Shown here piece after piece: positions 1 to 11,521 of a DNA stretch of 64,000 nucleotides. Location: the NCBI RefSeq assembly GCF_030272615.1, contig NC_081407.1, positions 442,025,213 to 442,089,212 on the forward strand, in the 5' to 3' direction. Under the pieces are notes generated by a model that saw only the letters and a program-made list of their open reading frames with translations, was not told the origin of the DNA and did no database searches. Numbering within the stretch: position 1 is the stretch's first letter; each line of letters begins with the position of its first letter. The stretch comes from Cryptomeria japonica (taxonomy: Eukaryota > Streptophyta > Pinopsida > Cupressales > Cupressaceae). Both the position numbers and the translations under genes were made by a program.

Positions 1-1152
1 TGAAATTGCTCATGTATATCTCTTGCATATATTTTTTCTCATACCTCTTCGAATGACACTCAAAATGCAAATCAAAAAGAACAAAGACAGTAATATTTGA
101 CAAAGAATATGCAAACATGTGTTCCACAAGTCTTGGAGTTGTAAATGGAAGTTGTTTTAAGTGTAGATGGGGTGAACAATGTTGTTTCTAAGCATTTGTA
201 CTATATTAGAAATCATACTCTTTTCAGGCATTCCCAATTGGTCTACTTTCTTAATATGCTTGTTTTGCATGCTTCTTATTCTCATATACTTTAGACATCA
301 TAAAAGTGATCTTGGTCTTCCTCTTGATTTGCAACAATAAACAGTGATAGTGAACATCATGCAATGGTATATAGTATTACTATTTCTTGTAAATATTGTA
401 TGGAGTTTTTTGTTTAATGTTGAATGGAAAATATCAAGATTTGAATGAGTACCAAAGTTGTATGGATATGTCATCTTCAAGGTGCCTTGAGTTTCATTTT
501 GTTGGTGTCTTGGATGATCGGTGGATCTTGTTGATTCATTCTTCTTATGATTTATCTTAGAAAGTTACAGACATGTTAGAGAAGGTTATAATATGAAGTG
601 ATAGTGAGAAGAAAAGAAAATCAATAGTAATGATTTGATTAGTCATGGATAGTGAGTTTTCATACTCAACTTGAAATGGGGAAGTTTGTCTAAGATCTCT
701 TTTTGTTCTTGATACTTGGAAAGTTTGACTCTTGACTGTAAGAGATTTCAAGATGTATGACATGTATTTTGTCAATATTGTGGAGTGACAAGTTTAATAT
801 AAACAAGGAAAGTCTAGAACAGAGTTTGTGATCAAATCAATGCTAGAAGCAATATCCTTCAATGAACAAGGAGTCAATGATACTTATTTGTTTTCTGAGT
901 GGGAGTGCACAATGTTAATGCATAGATTATTTGTGGTGAGCCTATACATGCAATAAGGAAACAATGTTGCAGAATTGTTTGAGTTTCTCTTCAAGATGAT
1001 AGCAATTGAGAGGCTAGTTTCTTTGAGTAAGTCTGTTGCAGATATGTTGTTCTATGAAGCTAAAGATATGTGAAACCCTTTGTCATTCATGTCAAAGAGG
1101 GGGAGAAAGAGGATTCATGCGGTTTTTTTTACATCAATGAAAAAGGGGGGTT
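1..1152 (+). other. gene-free stretch, probably decayed 3' internal part of an LTR retrotransposon
   Basis: No coding region can be supported in this AT-rich stretch. Its right edge (about 1141-1152) is a purine-rich tract of A's followed by GGGGGG directly before TGTTGACC. A second purine tract (AAGAGGGGGAGAAAGAGG) lies at about 1094-1111. Repeated purine tracts before a TGTTG start look like the 3' end of a copia-type internal region on the plus strand. The protein part is too decayed to read. This is inference from the tract and its position only. Confidence 0.35.
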
Positions 1153-1874
1153 TGTTGACCCTTGGCATAAGGTTTTGTCATTGATGTTAAAAAGGGCATT
1201 GTCTCATTGCAGATGAGTATATGGTTGTTTAGTTGAAGAATGAGTGTTACTGGCATAGAAGAATGCCAGTAAGTGTATCATTTTATCATGTATTAGTTTG
1301 TTGGTGATTTGATGGTTGCAAGAGAAATTTGATGACAACACTAATATATGTTCATGAGGAAGAAGCATAAAGTATTCATTAAAATCTGCATTTAGCATTT
1401 AATGCATGAGCATGGAGATGACAATAATAGGCATGTGAACTATGTTGTATAAAAGCAATGTAAAATATCGTATAATATTGGTGGTCTCAATCTTAACAGT
1501 GATCTTCAAGTACCTTGGGTGTTGAAATGGGCATTAAGTCATCATGATAACAACCATATTGGTTAAAGTTAAATCCTTTTAATATGCCTAAGTTTCTGAT
1601 TCCTGGCATTGTGGTGATAGGAATAAAGAAATATGGCAACATGACAATTTAGTGATCAAAAGAATAGATAACTTTAATATTAACAAAGGTCTGCAATAGG
1701 ATCATTAAAGATACATCTAATAGTGTTGTATCAATGGATAGTCATGCCAAACATTAAAGAAATCTTTGAGAATATGTTTTTGAGCACGACACATTGCAGA
1801 GACCATTTTGTAGGTGGATAAAATCTGATCTGAGATCTTATGAGGGAAATTCCAGATAGATAAGTCACCCAACA
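1153..1874 (+). repeat. probable start of a plus-strand LTR (TGTTGACC...), right end unclear
   Basis: The sequence begins TGTTGACC immediately after a polypurine tract. It then contains GGTTTTGTCATTGATGTTAA, a phrase resembling the start of the copia LTR at 57849 (TTTTGTCATTGATGTCAAC). That supports an LTR start on the plus strand. The right boundary cannot be fixed. The LTR may continue in the material at 11522-12490, but I could not prove that join. Confidence 0.4.
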
Positions 1875-2569
1875 ATTAAGTACCTGCAACGAACATGCAT
1901 GCAAAAATCAAATGTTTAAACCAACACACATACACATGCATGCAATGGGAATTTACTCCATTTCCCTCCTATTTCTCAAGATTTCATATTCAATGATTAT
2001 TGCTCCCAAATGCACTTCTATGAAAACAATGAGAAAATGGATATTAAAATGATTGCAAAGAAATGTGAAAGTGAGAATAAGAAAGAAAGAAAGATCAAAA
2101 TAAAAAATGCAAGAGCTTGAATGCAAAAGTCATGTATCCCAAAATGGGAGAGGGGCTCTGCTTAAATAGGCATCCTAAGGTGAATCTAGATAACAAGATG
2201 AATGTGGGATAAAAGAATGGGGTTTTAAAGTTTTAATCCCACATACATAAGGTGGGTGTAAATGGATAAAGGAGAAAGCATAAATAACAAGTCTAAATGC
2301 CTATGCATGTATTTTTCAAAAATGGATAGATATTATTATTATTAAATATATAAATGATAGATGATAGAATAATAATATTATTAAATGATAAATGGAATAT
2401 GGGATTATTATTGATGATAGTAAATGATAAATGGAATATGGGATCATTATTGATGATATATAATAATATTAATGAATTAATGATGGATAAATAATAATAT
2501 TTAATGGATAATATTTGATGGAATAATGCATAAAGTTGATCCACCTGAGATTAAGATGACTAATTTATG
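1875..2569 (-). repeat. AT-rich repeat, possible divergent copy of the TGTATACACC solo-LTR family
   Basis: No gene is present. Read on the minus strand from about 2577, the sequence starts TGTAGACACATAAATTAG. This resembles the starts of the repeats ending at 26075 and 51908 (TGTATACACCTAAAAAT). The far edge, near 1879, has TACCTGCAAC, again like those copies (TACCTGCAAT, TACCTGTAGC). A short internal run (about 2330-2510) repeats phrases such as AAATGGAATATGGGAT. The assignment rests on the edges only. Confidence 0.35.
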
Positions 2570-2696
2570 TGTCTACACATTTTTGATAAGATTATTTCAA
2601 TATCTTGGCAACATCGGGTTTCGGTGTCACTTCTTTCTCTGATGCTTCTGTTTCGGTGTAACATTTGTTTTGTCTTTGCGATGAGATTGTTGGTAT

Positions 2697-3513
2697 TTTT
2701 AGGGTTCCCACAGATACTGAGAGGGGGGGGTGAATCAGTATCTGACTGGTAATGTAATTTTCTTAAAACTGAACATGCAGAATATAAAGTAACAGTATAC
2801 CGGTATGCAAGAATTAATGCAAATAATAGAATCAAAAGCATCCACATGAAAAGAACACCATAACACAAGATGTTTAACGAGGAAACCCGGTGTGGGAAAA
2901 ACCTCGGTGGGATTTGTGACCCACAATATTCACTTACTGGCCAATAAGAGAATATTACTTACAATAGGGGCTTGCACATGCAGGAAGGCCAACTACCTAG
3001 AGCTCACTGCTCAATAAGAAGTCACACTGACTTACAATGAGGATTTACATAAATCCAATATCTTGTACTGCTTTACAATAGCATCTTCAATGCCAGATTC
3101 AGTACTAGTTCTTGCTCTATTCTTTACATATACCCTTGACCTACAATTCGCACATTAGGTATGCCTTATAATTTATTTATTTCTTTTCTATCCATATCCT
3201 ACAAATGCCTACAATGATCTCTTTTATATACAAGAGTCATTTTACTATTTGCCAAGTCGGCTTACAATGATAAAGAAAATATTACATATCATAAATCTTG
3301 TCGGCCTCTGTGTCGGTATACATATTTCCTTCTGTGTCGGTGTACATCTTCTGTGCCGGTGTAGATTGATTTGTTGATGCTGGAGCACTGTTTTGTTTGA
3401 GTAATGCTTTGCCGATATAATGTCTTGTCGGTGCCATAGGATTGCAAGGTTGCCATCAATGACAAAACCTTCAATCACACACAATGTCTCATTGGAGTGT
3501 CCATATGCCAACA
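2697..3513 (-). repeat. 3' LTR of element A
   Basis: On the minus strand it starts TGTTGGCATATGG at 3513, directly after the polypurine tract. It is nearly identical to 8474-9329, including the TGAATCA/poly-C phrase near its 3' end and the block at about 2960-3130. A TATA-like element (TATATAAAAG, 3230-3221) lies 280 nt in, as expected for a U3/R promoter. Compared with the other LTR it lacks a short duplicated stretch around 9215-9260. Its last bases read CCCTAAAA instead of CCTTAACA. Confidence 0.9.
3221..3230 (-). promoter_or_regulatory. TATA box of the element A LTR promoter
   Basis: The minus strand reads TATATAAAAGAGATCATTG. The same phrase occurs at 9006-8997 in the other LTR. Element B has TATATAAGATCATTG (13107-13100), and copia element D has TATATATGTAAGATCTCATT (from 52697). 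Conservation at the equivalent place in LTRs of three families supports a core promoter. The transcription start itself is not visible. Confidence 0.6.
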
Positions 3514-3540
3514 ATCTCCCCCTTTGGCATTGATGGCAAC
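3514..3540 (-). promoter_or_regulatory. polypurine tract of element A
   Basis: The minus strand reads AAAGGGGGAGAT directly before the LTR start TGTTGG, the normal place for plus-strand DNA priming. Including flanks, 33 nt here (3540-3508) are identical to 57822-57854 in copia element D. A second tract-like copy (GCCAAAGGGGGAG) lies at about 3686-3660. Several polypurine tracts upstream of the 3' LTR are known from Sireviruses, a copia lineage. Confidence 0.8.
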
Positions 3541-3720
3541 ACTCATGAGAAATTTCAAAATGATATCCGAAAATGTGTAGACCAAAAAAAATGTTACCAA
3601 AAATATGAGAGTTCCCCCTGAGCATGTGATCCCTGTGTTTTGAATTTTCTCATCTACTACTCCCCCTTTGGCATCAATGACAAAGGTTAGTAGATTTTTT
3701 AGTTGTACCAATTCATAACC

Positions 3721-6700
3721 TCAACCTTGTAGTTGGGTAGTTATTATCTGAAGAATATCTCCCAAAATTAAGTTTATGCCATCCATAAACTTCTTGCTCT
3801 CCTTTATTGATATCTCAGTTCTATATACTATACCGGTGAGATGTTGCAAGTGCTCTGCCGATGTTTTGCTACCCTGTGTTAGTGCCTCTGAGATTTCCTT
3901 ATGCAGAGATGCTAAATAGTCCAATCTTGGACTTAGTTTAGATCTCAAAAATTTTGCCTTGTTTATTATTTTCTCTTTTTCTCTTTCTAATTTGAGCAAT
4001 TCTTCCTCAAAATTTGTTATCTTTTCCTCAAAAACTGATAATGTATCAGGTGAGTTAACAAAATTACCAACAAGTTTATTGATCTCTTCCTGTACCTTGC
4101 TCATCTTTTTGTCTACATCCATGGTCAAAAAGTTTATCTTACAGGTATCTTTGTACAAAGTTTTGTACTCTTTCAATAAATTGCACAGTTCCGGTAGAAG
4201 TGTGTCAAATTCCCTGTTACACTTCTTTATTCCTTCCTCAAAGAATTTTTGTTTCTCTTTTTCTACACTTTCCTTTATAGTTTCTACCTTTATTTGCTCA
4301 AAATTTTCAGAAATATATTTACAAAGTGTATCCAACTGGCCTAAAGAATCTTTGTTGGCTATATTACAATTGGGAGCTATTGATTTCAAAACTAGAATTG
4401 AATCATCTATTGCTTTATAGGCTTGTGAGCTATAATCAATTATTTTCTTGATAGATTCGAGCAATACCTCTATTACATTTGATGGTGACCCAATAAACTA
4501 AGTGTCGGTGGAGGTGACCATGCTGGTATTGACCTCTGGTGGTCTGTTTGTGTCTCCATCTCTTTAAGCACAGTTTTTCCTGCATCATTTCTTACCGGTG
4601 GCATCTGTTCTGGAGCCTTTAGCTCTATTGGTTGCTCTATTGGTTGCTCTATTTGTGTTCCAGATTCCACCTTTTTCTCTGAATCTGCTGCCGATTTCTC
4701 TTTGTTTTCTGATGCCGGTTGCTCTTTGTTTTCTGATTTATCTGTGGTATCCTTATCTACCACTATGTTGATTTTTTGAGTATCAACATTCACAGTATAT
4801 ATAGGACTTCAGGATTAGGATTATTATCCTCTGTGTCCATGCTCTCAGCTGTCGGTTGATCTTCTGCAGTTGTTGTTTTTACTGGTGGAGTATTTAAAGG
4901 AGGTGGGGGTAAGTTGTCTTTAATCTTGATACTTGGTGGTTCACAAACTTTACCTTTCCCTTTGTCCTTTTGATATACCAGAATGGGCTTGGGATTCCTA
5001 TATTCTTCTTGTTTTTCTTTTTCAACCAAGAATATATCCCAACCATTTTTTGTTTCCTCTGAAACTTTAGTAACTCTACCTGCCATTAGTGATATTTGCC
5101 GGTGTGCAGTGGAAAAAACTATCCGGTTGGCCTGAGCTATCAAATCATCAATTTCCTTAGGTGAGTTGATCGGGTATACTGCAAGTAATTTTTCTATTTT
5201 AATTTTCTTATCCAACTCAACTACTCCTTGCCTTCTGGCCTCAAGTCTTTTATATAATTCATCAGGAATTTCATTTAGGACTTGCATCAAAAAAATTTTA
5301 TACATGTCCATGTGTAATATAACACTTTCCTCAACTTCTCCTTTCTCATCATCTGATAGGGTGTCATAGATTTTCCCTATGTTTTTCAATTTACCTTCCT
5401 CTATGATCTTATTCAGTAATATGTCAAAAGGGGCCAAGTCAGTGTTTGTCTTCTTCTTTTTGGGGGTCATCTTTTTCTTAGGTGTGGCTTTCTTGACTGG
5501 AGACCTTACAGCTTGTTGCTTCTGTCTTGTCCTTCTAGGTGAAGGAGTGGATACCGGTGAGGGGTCTCTTTTCCTAACAACTCTTTTGAAAGTTACTGGC
5601 ATATCTCCTTCTGAGGAGGTATCTACCGGTGATAGATGAGTTTCAGGCAGTTTGGCTGCCAACTCTTCTTCTGTTATGCCGGTTTTCTTTAATACATCAT
5701 CTTTTATGGCTTTTGCTTGCCTGGTTCCTTTCCTCACAACTGCCTCAACTTTCTTTACTCTCTTTTTATATTGAATTTGACTTTCGATGGTCTCAGCACT
5801 ACCAAATACTTCTTCCTTTGGTTCATTGGGGGCTTCCAGAAGTGCTTTGGCATAAGTTTCCACTATGTGGTCATCTGTTTCATACCCCATCTCTGTAACC
5901 CAGATTGTTCTTGGGATGATTGCTTCCATCCAAATCTCATCCTTTTTTATTACAAAGCATATATCATCCTTGTATTTGTTGACAATTTCCTGTGATAGTC
6001 TGATCCTCTTATTCATTTTGACCTTTAGTGCTTGAAAATACTCATTAATATTCTTTTCTCTATTTTCACCCATGTTGTTGAATAAGTCAGACAATTGTTT
6101 TCCTATCGGTATGTTGAATCCAAAATCCTTATAGCCTATACCGGGAGCCTGTTTGGTTATATGTAACATTAAGCATACAAGCAAATTTCCAAATCTAAAG
6201 GTTCCTTTCTTATCCTTCTTAATTTTTGCCAAATTGTAAATTAACTCATCTTTTAACCATTCACAGATATCAATTTTTGCATTATCCTTAACCATGTCAT
6301 AAGCACTTTTTATGCATAAACTGGAAACAAAGTTAAGTCTATTTGCATGAGTTGATTTGTAACCTAGAATCATGCTAATGAATCTCACATTTGTATTGGT
6401 CACATCATTAACCCTCAATGATCTTTTGTCGGATGTTGCACCAGTTAGTTTCATTACTAGGTCATTGGAGACCTTCTTGGTTTTGTCGGGTCTGGTACCG
6501 GTGGAAGGTAACCCTGTTACTGCTTTCACAGCTACCTTTGTAATTTTATGCACTGACTCAAGCCAAAAGAATGAGCCATGTACCCTACTAAGAACTATCC
6601 TAACCACTTCCATGGGAAATTCAGGAATGCAGAGGATTTCAGTGAATCCTAGGGTTTCAACAATTTTATGTTCAGGTTTCACATTTCCGACATTGTCAAA

Positions 6701-6937
6701 TATAATAGATTTATACATGTTTTTGATTTCTTCATCACCTAATTCCTCTATGTTGCAATGAATATACATTCTAGGGTCTTCTGCATAAACAACACCCTTT
6801 GGAATTTGGGAAAAAGCACCTCAATTGTCATCTTTCTTAGCTATCTCGGGAACTAGCTCAAACATGGGCCTAGGTTATTTTATAACCTCAACTGCTGTAG
6901 GGTTTGCTATGAATTTAGATGCAGAGGAGGATGCCAT
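3721..6937 (-). pseudogene. element A ORF2: plant-transposon-like protein with coiled-coil tail (broken)
   Basis: The true start is probably the ATG at 6937 (MASSSASKF), because the homologous ORFs of B and C also start MA... at this place. The first 56 codons contain a TAA and a TGA. The long open part runs 6769-4790 (659 aa); the remainder continues in other frames (4793-4473, 4464-3721). Conserved blocks shared with B and C: VLSRVH..F.WL (around residue 63 of the open part), ITK..V.AVTGLP, ID.CE.L...L..NL, FGNLLVC, then R.R...EIV..YKDDICF followed by PRT.W....GYE.D. A basic linker (PKKKMTPKKKK) comes next, then a helical domain and a predicted coiled coil (last 247 codons). It lacks any polymerase or integrase motif. 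I recognise it only as plant-transposon/mobile-domain-like; its function is unknown. Confidence 0.75.
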
Positions 6938-7243
6938 GATGATAAATACCTTTTTCTGCCTTTGGATGGATTGATTGCTGAAGTGCTTTGCCTCTTTGCT
7001 CGGAATGCCTTAGCTCGGAAATCTTCGCACTCTCTGAAAGTTTGAATTCACAGTGAAATGAAATGGAGCCAAAAACCTTATTTTATAAAGTCTTTTCTGC
7101 TACGTACCACATTAATTGTTTTCCGGTAATGTATTAACTCAACTTTATTTGCCGGTAATGAAGGATTTTCAACTTCTTTTCTCTAACCGAGGGAATAATA
7201 GCACATGTGTCATTAAATTGCCAAACCCTCAAGATAATTTTCT

Positions 7244-8401
7244 TCAATTTGATGAAGAACATCCTGTCAGTCGAGCATTGCTCTGTCCTACTGGTGTAGC
7301 ATCATATTGTCCTACCGGTGAAGCATTTGTTGGTTCTACCGATGGAGGAGTAACCCCAATATTTAGATCACCTTTTCTAATCCATTGCTTTGAAAATTCT
7401 TGCTTAACCTCTTCAACCTTTTCTTTACCTTTCAAGCTAGTACTTTTGTTATCTACCGGTGTACCTTTACTTCTACAGAATTTAGCAATATGACCAATCT
7501 TGTTACATGCATAACAAGTTACATTATTTTTCTGAATAGCTTTCCCATAACCTATGTCGGTTTGTGTTCTGCATTTATTTGATAAATGACCAGATCTTCC
7601 ACAAACATAACATCTTACATTCATTCTGCAATTTTCAGAGTTATGACCAATTTTGTTGCATTTGGTGCATTGACTGGTGGGAGGATTGATGTTCTGATAA
7701 TTCCTAGATCTACATTCATTTGCCCTATGACCATATTTATTATAGTTAAAGTATTTTCCATTGAATTTGTAAGTATTAGAGGATCTTACCGGTTTGCTTT
7801 GATCCTGGGTATTTGCAGTATCGGAGATTTCTCCAACTTCAAATCCAACTCCAGAAGTGTCACCTTTGGGTTTTTGATTCTTCAATAAGGTACCAAGTTC
7901 TTTTGAGCTTTTCTTGAATTTTTCTTTGTATTGATTTGCAGTTTCCAATTCCCTTTCCAAGATCTCTTTTTGTCTCATTAGTTCATTTGAGTCATTTTGA
8001 GAATGCATTAGATCTATCTTCAACATGTCATTTTCATAGCTAAGTCTTGTGTTCTCATTTGTTGCATCACTTAGTCTTCTGGTCAATTCTTCTTCATTCT
8101 TCTTTCTGTCCTCAATCTCTTTGCAGAATCTCATAGTCATATCCTACATTTCATTTTTTGTTGTCATGATCTCTTGTTTCAATTTGCTTATCATATCATT
8201 TAGTGATTCCTTTTCATCATTTTCATTTTGCAATTTTTCACAAAGTTCTCTTCTCTTGTTTCTTGTAACAGTAAGATTTTCTTGAAGTGCCTGAATAATG
8301 TCCCGAGCTGCTTTTAAATCATCTTCTAATTTGATATTTTTCAACTTCTCTGCATCATAGTCAGTAAGAGCTCCTTCAAGTTGCTTCATCAGATTTTCCA
8401 T
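7244..8401 (-). pseudogene. element A Gag-like protein with CCHC zinc knuckles, one in-frame stop
   Basis: The reading frame starts at the ATG at 8401, some 60 nt after the primer site. It is open to 7244 except for a TAG at 8146-8144; element B has CAG (Gln) at the same place. The N-terminal 200 residues are heptad-rich coiled coil without a visible UBN2-type copia Gag domain. Four zinc-knuckle units follow: a degenerate one (YFNYNKYGHRANEC, two Cys changed to Tyr), then CTKCNKIGHNSENC, CYVCGRSGHLSNKC and CYACNKIGHIAKFC. CCHC knuckles bind nucleic acid, so a nucleocapsid role is likely. The stretch 7243-6938 to the next ORF has no gene. Confidence 0.8.
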
Positions 8402-8459
8402 CTTTACCAGTGTCAAGATCTTCCTCAAGCTGTTAGGCTTCTGAAAATAGAGGACCAGG

Positions 8460-8473
8460 CTCTAATACCAATT
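8460..8473 (-). other. primer-binding site of element A (initiator Met-tRNA type)
   Basis: The minus strand reads ATTGGTATTAGAGC directly after the LTR end CTTAACA. Plant LTR elements primed by initiator Met-tRNA have TGGTATCAGAGC; this copy has one change (TTA for TCA). Confidence 0.85.
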
Positions 8474-9329
8474 GTTAAGGTTCCCACAGATACTGAGAGG
8501 GGGGGGTGAATCAGTATCTGACCGGTAATGTAATTTTCTTAAAACTGAACATGCAGAATATAAAGTAACAGTATACCGGTATGCAAGAATTAATGCAAAT
8601 AATAGAATCAAAAGCATCCACATGAAAAGAACACCATAACACAAGATGTTTAACGAGGAAACCCAGTGTGGGAAAAACCTCGATGGGATTTGTGACCCAC
8701 AATATTCACTTACTGGCCAATAAGAGAATATTACTTACAATAGGGGCCTGCACATGCAGGAAGGCCAATTGCCTAGAGCTCACTGCTCAATAAGAAGTCA
8801 CACTGACTTACAATGAGGATTTACATAAATCCAATATCTTGTACTGCTTTACAATAGCATCTTCAATGCCAAATTCAGTACCGGTTCTTGCTCTATTCTT
8901 TACATATACCCTTGACCTACAATTCACACATTAGGTCTGCCTTATAATTTATTTATTGCTTTTCTATCCATATCCTACAAATGCCTACAATGATCTCTTT
9001 TATATACAAGAGTCATTTTACAATTTGCCAAGTCATCTTACAATGATAAAGAAAATATTACATATCAAAAATCCTGTCGCCCTCTGTGCCGGTATACATA
9101 TTCCTTCTGTGCCGGTCTACATCTTCTGTACTGGTGTAGATTGATTTGTTGATGCCGGAGCACTGTTTTGTTTGAGTAATGCTTTGTTGGTATAATGTCT
9201 TGCCGGTGCCATAGGATTGCAAGGTTGCCTGAGTAATGCTTTGCTGGTGCCATAAGATTGCAAGGTTTCCATCAATGACAAAACCTTCAATCACACACAA
9301 TGTCTCATTGGAGTGTCCATATGCCAATA
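8474..9329 (-). repeat. 5' LTR of element A
   Basis: This is the upstream LTR in the minus-strand reading and a near-identical partner of 2697-3513. It carries a short internal duplication around 9215-9260 that repeats the TGAGTAATGCTTTG and GCCATA(A/G)GATTGCAAGG phrases. The outer end reads TATTGGCA instead of TGTTGGCA. The block equivalent to 8750-8900 is clearly homologous to the copia D LTR around 52850-52990 (AGTACTGAATCTGGCATT against GGTACTGAATCTAGCATT, and GAGCAGTG.GCTCTAGG.). Confidence 0.9.
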
Positions 9330-10056
9330 GGTATAATCGTGGTGATCTGTAAAATGACTTAAGAGTCTTGGAGAAGTGCTTTGTCAAAGCAAAAAGCAAA
9401 GTTTTGAGGAGATTTTACAATGGTCTTGATGAAGTGTTTTATTTCATTGTGACTTACACAGTCAATAAGACATTTTATGCAATTAGCCAAAGCTATATTT
9501 TTACACCAATAATGTTTATTTCGATGTAACTCTAGCGGGTCTTGGCGATAAAGATTATGATGAGACTTTGTCAAGTCTTGACGAAAAAGGATATATTGGT
9601 ATATCTTTTGAATGATCTTGGCGACATGTGGGAGTTCGGTGTGACTTCAATGTTTGGTGAGACATTCAAAGAAGAAAGTCAAAGTCATTCCCTATGCCAA
9701 AAAAGCTAATATCGGTAAGACATAAAATTGTCTGGGAGATACACTATGAATTTAGGTAAGACATTAGAGTTCAATAAGGGATCTCCATGTCACAATTGAA
9801 GATAAGATTCTTGTCGATAAGACATTAGATGATGGTGGAACCATGATGGATGTTTTTGACTCACCGCATTGTCAATTAATGATAGGTGTAGTCACTGATT
9901 TTAACCTTGGTAAAACCCCTATGAAACTTGTCCATTTCATAGCCTACATCCTCCAAGGTTGATTGACTTTCCTCATAGGCCATGTCAGTTTGCGTCTTTG
10001 TTTTTTCATTTTCAATTTTTTGCCTTGATCTTTTATTTCATCTTTTAATTGCACTT

Positions 10057-10491
10057 CGGGTTTTAAAACCCGAAATGCAGTGCTTCTTGTATTTTCCTGC
10101 ATGTCGGGTTTTAAAACTTGAAGTGAAGTTTTGATTTGCAAAGTAGTGCAGGTCGGGTCTTAAAACCCGACCTAAATTTGACCTATAGGTCTGCCTCATC
10201 ATGTAGGTCGGTTTTTAAAACCCAACCTACAGGTTTTCCCATTGGTGCATGTTTAGGTTTTAAACCCGACCCATAGGTTCACCTCATGGCGCAGAACCTG
10301 ACCTGTAGGTTTTCCCCAATGCAGGTCGGGTTTTGAAACTCGACCTGTCAGTCTTTTTCTGCACATGTGCAAGTCAGGTTTTAAGATCTAACTTGCAACC
10401 TAGGTTTTTCCCAACTGTAGATCGGGTTTTAAAACCTGACCTGTAGTCTTGACTTGCCCAAGTGCAGATTGGGTTTTAAAACCTGATCTAA
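10057..10491. repeat. array of about ten palindromes with a CGGGTTTTAAAACCCG core
   Basis: Units at about 10057, 10103, 10151, 10205, 10249, 10297 (partial), 10321, 10369, 10418 and 10464 share a self-complementary centre, best preserved at 10151-10174 (AGGTCGGGTCTTAAAACCCG...). Spacing is about 45-55 bp. Spacers share phrases such as CAGGTTTTCCC. The array lies inside LTR-like sequence F, upstream of its TATA box, so it could be a U3 enhancer-type array. No function is shown by the sequence itself. Confidence 0.8.
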
Positions 10492-10824
10492 TGATATTTC
10501 TATCTTTTTGTCAAAGGGTAATTTTGATCCTGCAGGCATCATTCTGGGTCTTTGAAGCCGACAATCTGATGGTGAATATTGATTTTTCATGAAGAAGATG
10601 TTGCAGATTCTGACAAATGACCGATCTTTCTCCAAGTAAATCCAGAGCGAAGAAAATGAAGAATAAAGTGTCCTCATTGACACTAATTAGAATTCATGTA
10701 GTTGCATCTTTTCTGACTGCAAATTTTCTTGTAGTTGCATTTTTATTTTACGCAATAGTTGTAGCCAAGTGGAATCCGTAGTTGAATTAGTCAACTATGC
10801 CTACATTTTTCTCCACTCCTTTCC

Positions 10825-10833
10825 TATAAAAGG
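10825..10833 (+). promoter_or_regulatory. TATA box of LTR-like sequence F
   Basis: TATAAAAGG lies in a CT-rich setting (TCCTTTCC just upstream), about 330 bp downstream of the palindrome array and 690 bp before the probable LTR end. The layout is that of a plant LTR promoter on the plus strand. Confidence 0.5.
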
Positions 10834-11521
10834 AGGACCCTCATTTGCAAATATTTATCTTTTATATGCTAAGAAAAAACTTTGTTGAATTGTTGCCTCA
10901 ACTAAGACTTTGAGCTTTTTGTTGTGAAGATTGAATCAAGAAAATAAATAGAGCAATTCCTTTTGATTCCAAACTTCATGTTGGGTTGAAGATTGTTTAT
11001 ATGAGTGGATGTTCCTATATTCATTGCTTATATATATTCTTTAATTACTTGATATTGGTGGTGTTTTTGTTCATTTGATTAAGGGAGCACCTAAATTGTT
11101 GCAAATAGACTTTGAGCTATTTCCATATTTAGGAATTAGTGATTAGGTAATAGGCTTTGTACTATTGTTGGTTGCTTTAGATTATCAAAAGTTTCATATA
11201 TATATCTTTAAGACTTTGAGCTTCAAGCTATATTAGTTATAATTGTAATTGGTTTTAGAGATAATTTAGTCATTGTATGCAAGTTTCTTTAGTTGGTTAT
11301 TTGTAATAAGTTTCATCAAGTAAGGGGATATATGTGAATTCTGAAAAAAAAGACAATTATAAACCCTAAGCTTACCCCGGCATTTAATTTCAAAGTTGTT
11401 GAAATACCCAAATTCTATCAGGGAACCTCCCCTTGATGAGAGGAGAGACTGTCTCAACATAGTTGTGTGTGAAATACATATTTTGTGATTGGTACGCTGG
11501 TGAAAGAATATTCACCCAACA

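Larger units (their letters stand above)
2697..9329 (-). mobile_element. element A: non-autonomous LTR retrotransposon (Gag + ORF2, no pol)
   Basis: Two LTRs (2697-3513 and 8474-9329) flank 5 kb of internal sequence read on the minus strand. A perfect 5-bp duplication GGTAT lies at 2692-2696 and 9330-9334. Both outer tips are mutated (TATTGG for TGTTGG, and AAAA for AACA), which does not affect the duplication. In order the internal part holds a Met-tRNA primer site, a Gag-like ORF, a long plant-transposon-like ORF2 and a polypurine tract. No protease, integrase, reverse transcriptase or RNase H motif is present, and too little sequence is left over to hold them. It belongs to the same family as elements B and C. 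Confidence 0.9.
2570..11521 (+). repeat. LTR-like sequence F (about 2.3 kb without element A), possible solo LTR
   Basis: If element A (2697-9329 plus one copy of its duplication) is removed, 2570-2696 joins 9335-11521 as one 2.3 kb sequence. It starts TGTCTACACA and ends CACCCAACA, with flanking TTATG and ATATG (four of five bases equal). It carries a TATA box (10825-10833), diverged repeats containing GTAAGACATTAG-like phrases (9713-9830) and a palindrome array (10057-10491). No ORF is credible. TG...CA ends with a near-match duplication fit a solo LTR. The left edge overlaps the possible repeat at 1875-2577 and is the less certain one. Confidence 0.4.

Noticed and set aside
1866..11521. 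A 9-bp match CACCCAACA at 1866-1874 and 11513-11521, suggestive of a Mutator-type target duplication
   Set aside because: No terminal inverted repeats are visible inside these points. The match fits better with a shared LTR-end phrase.
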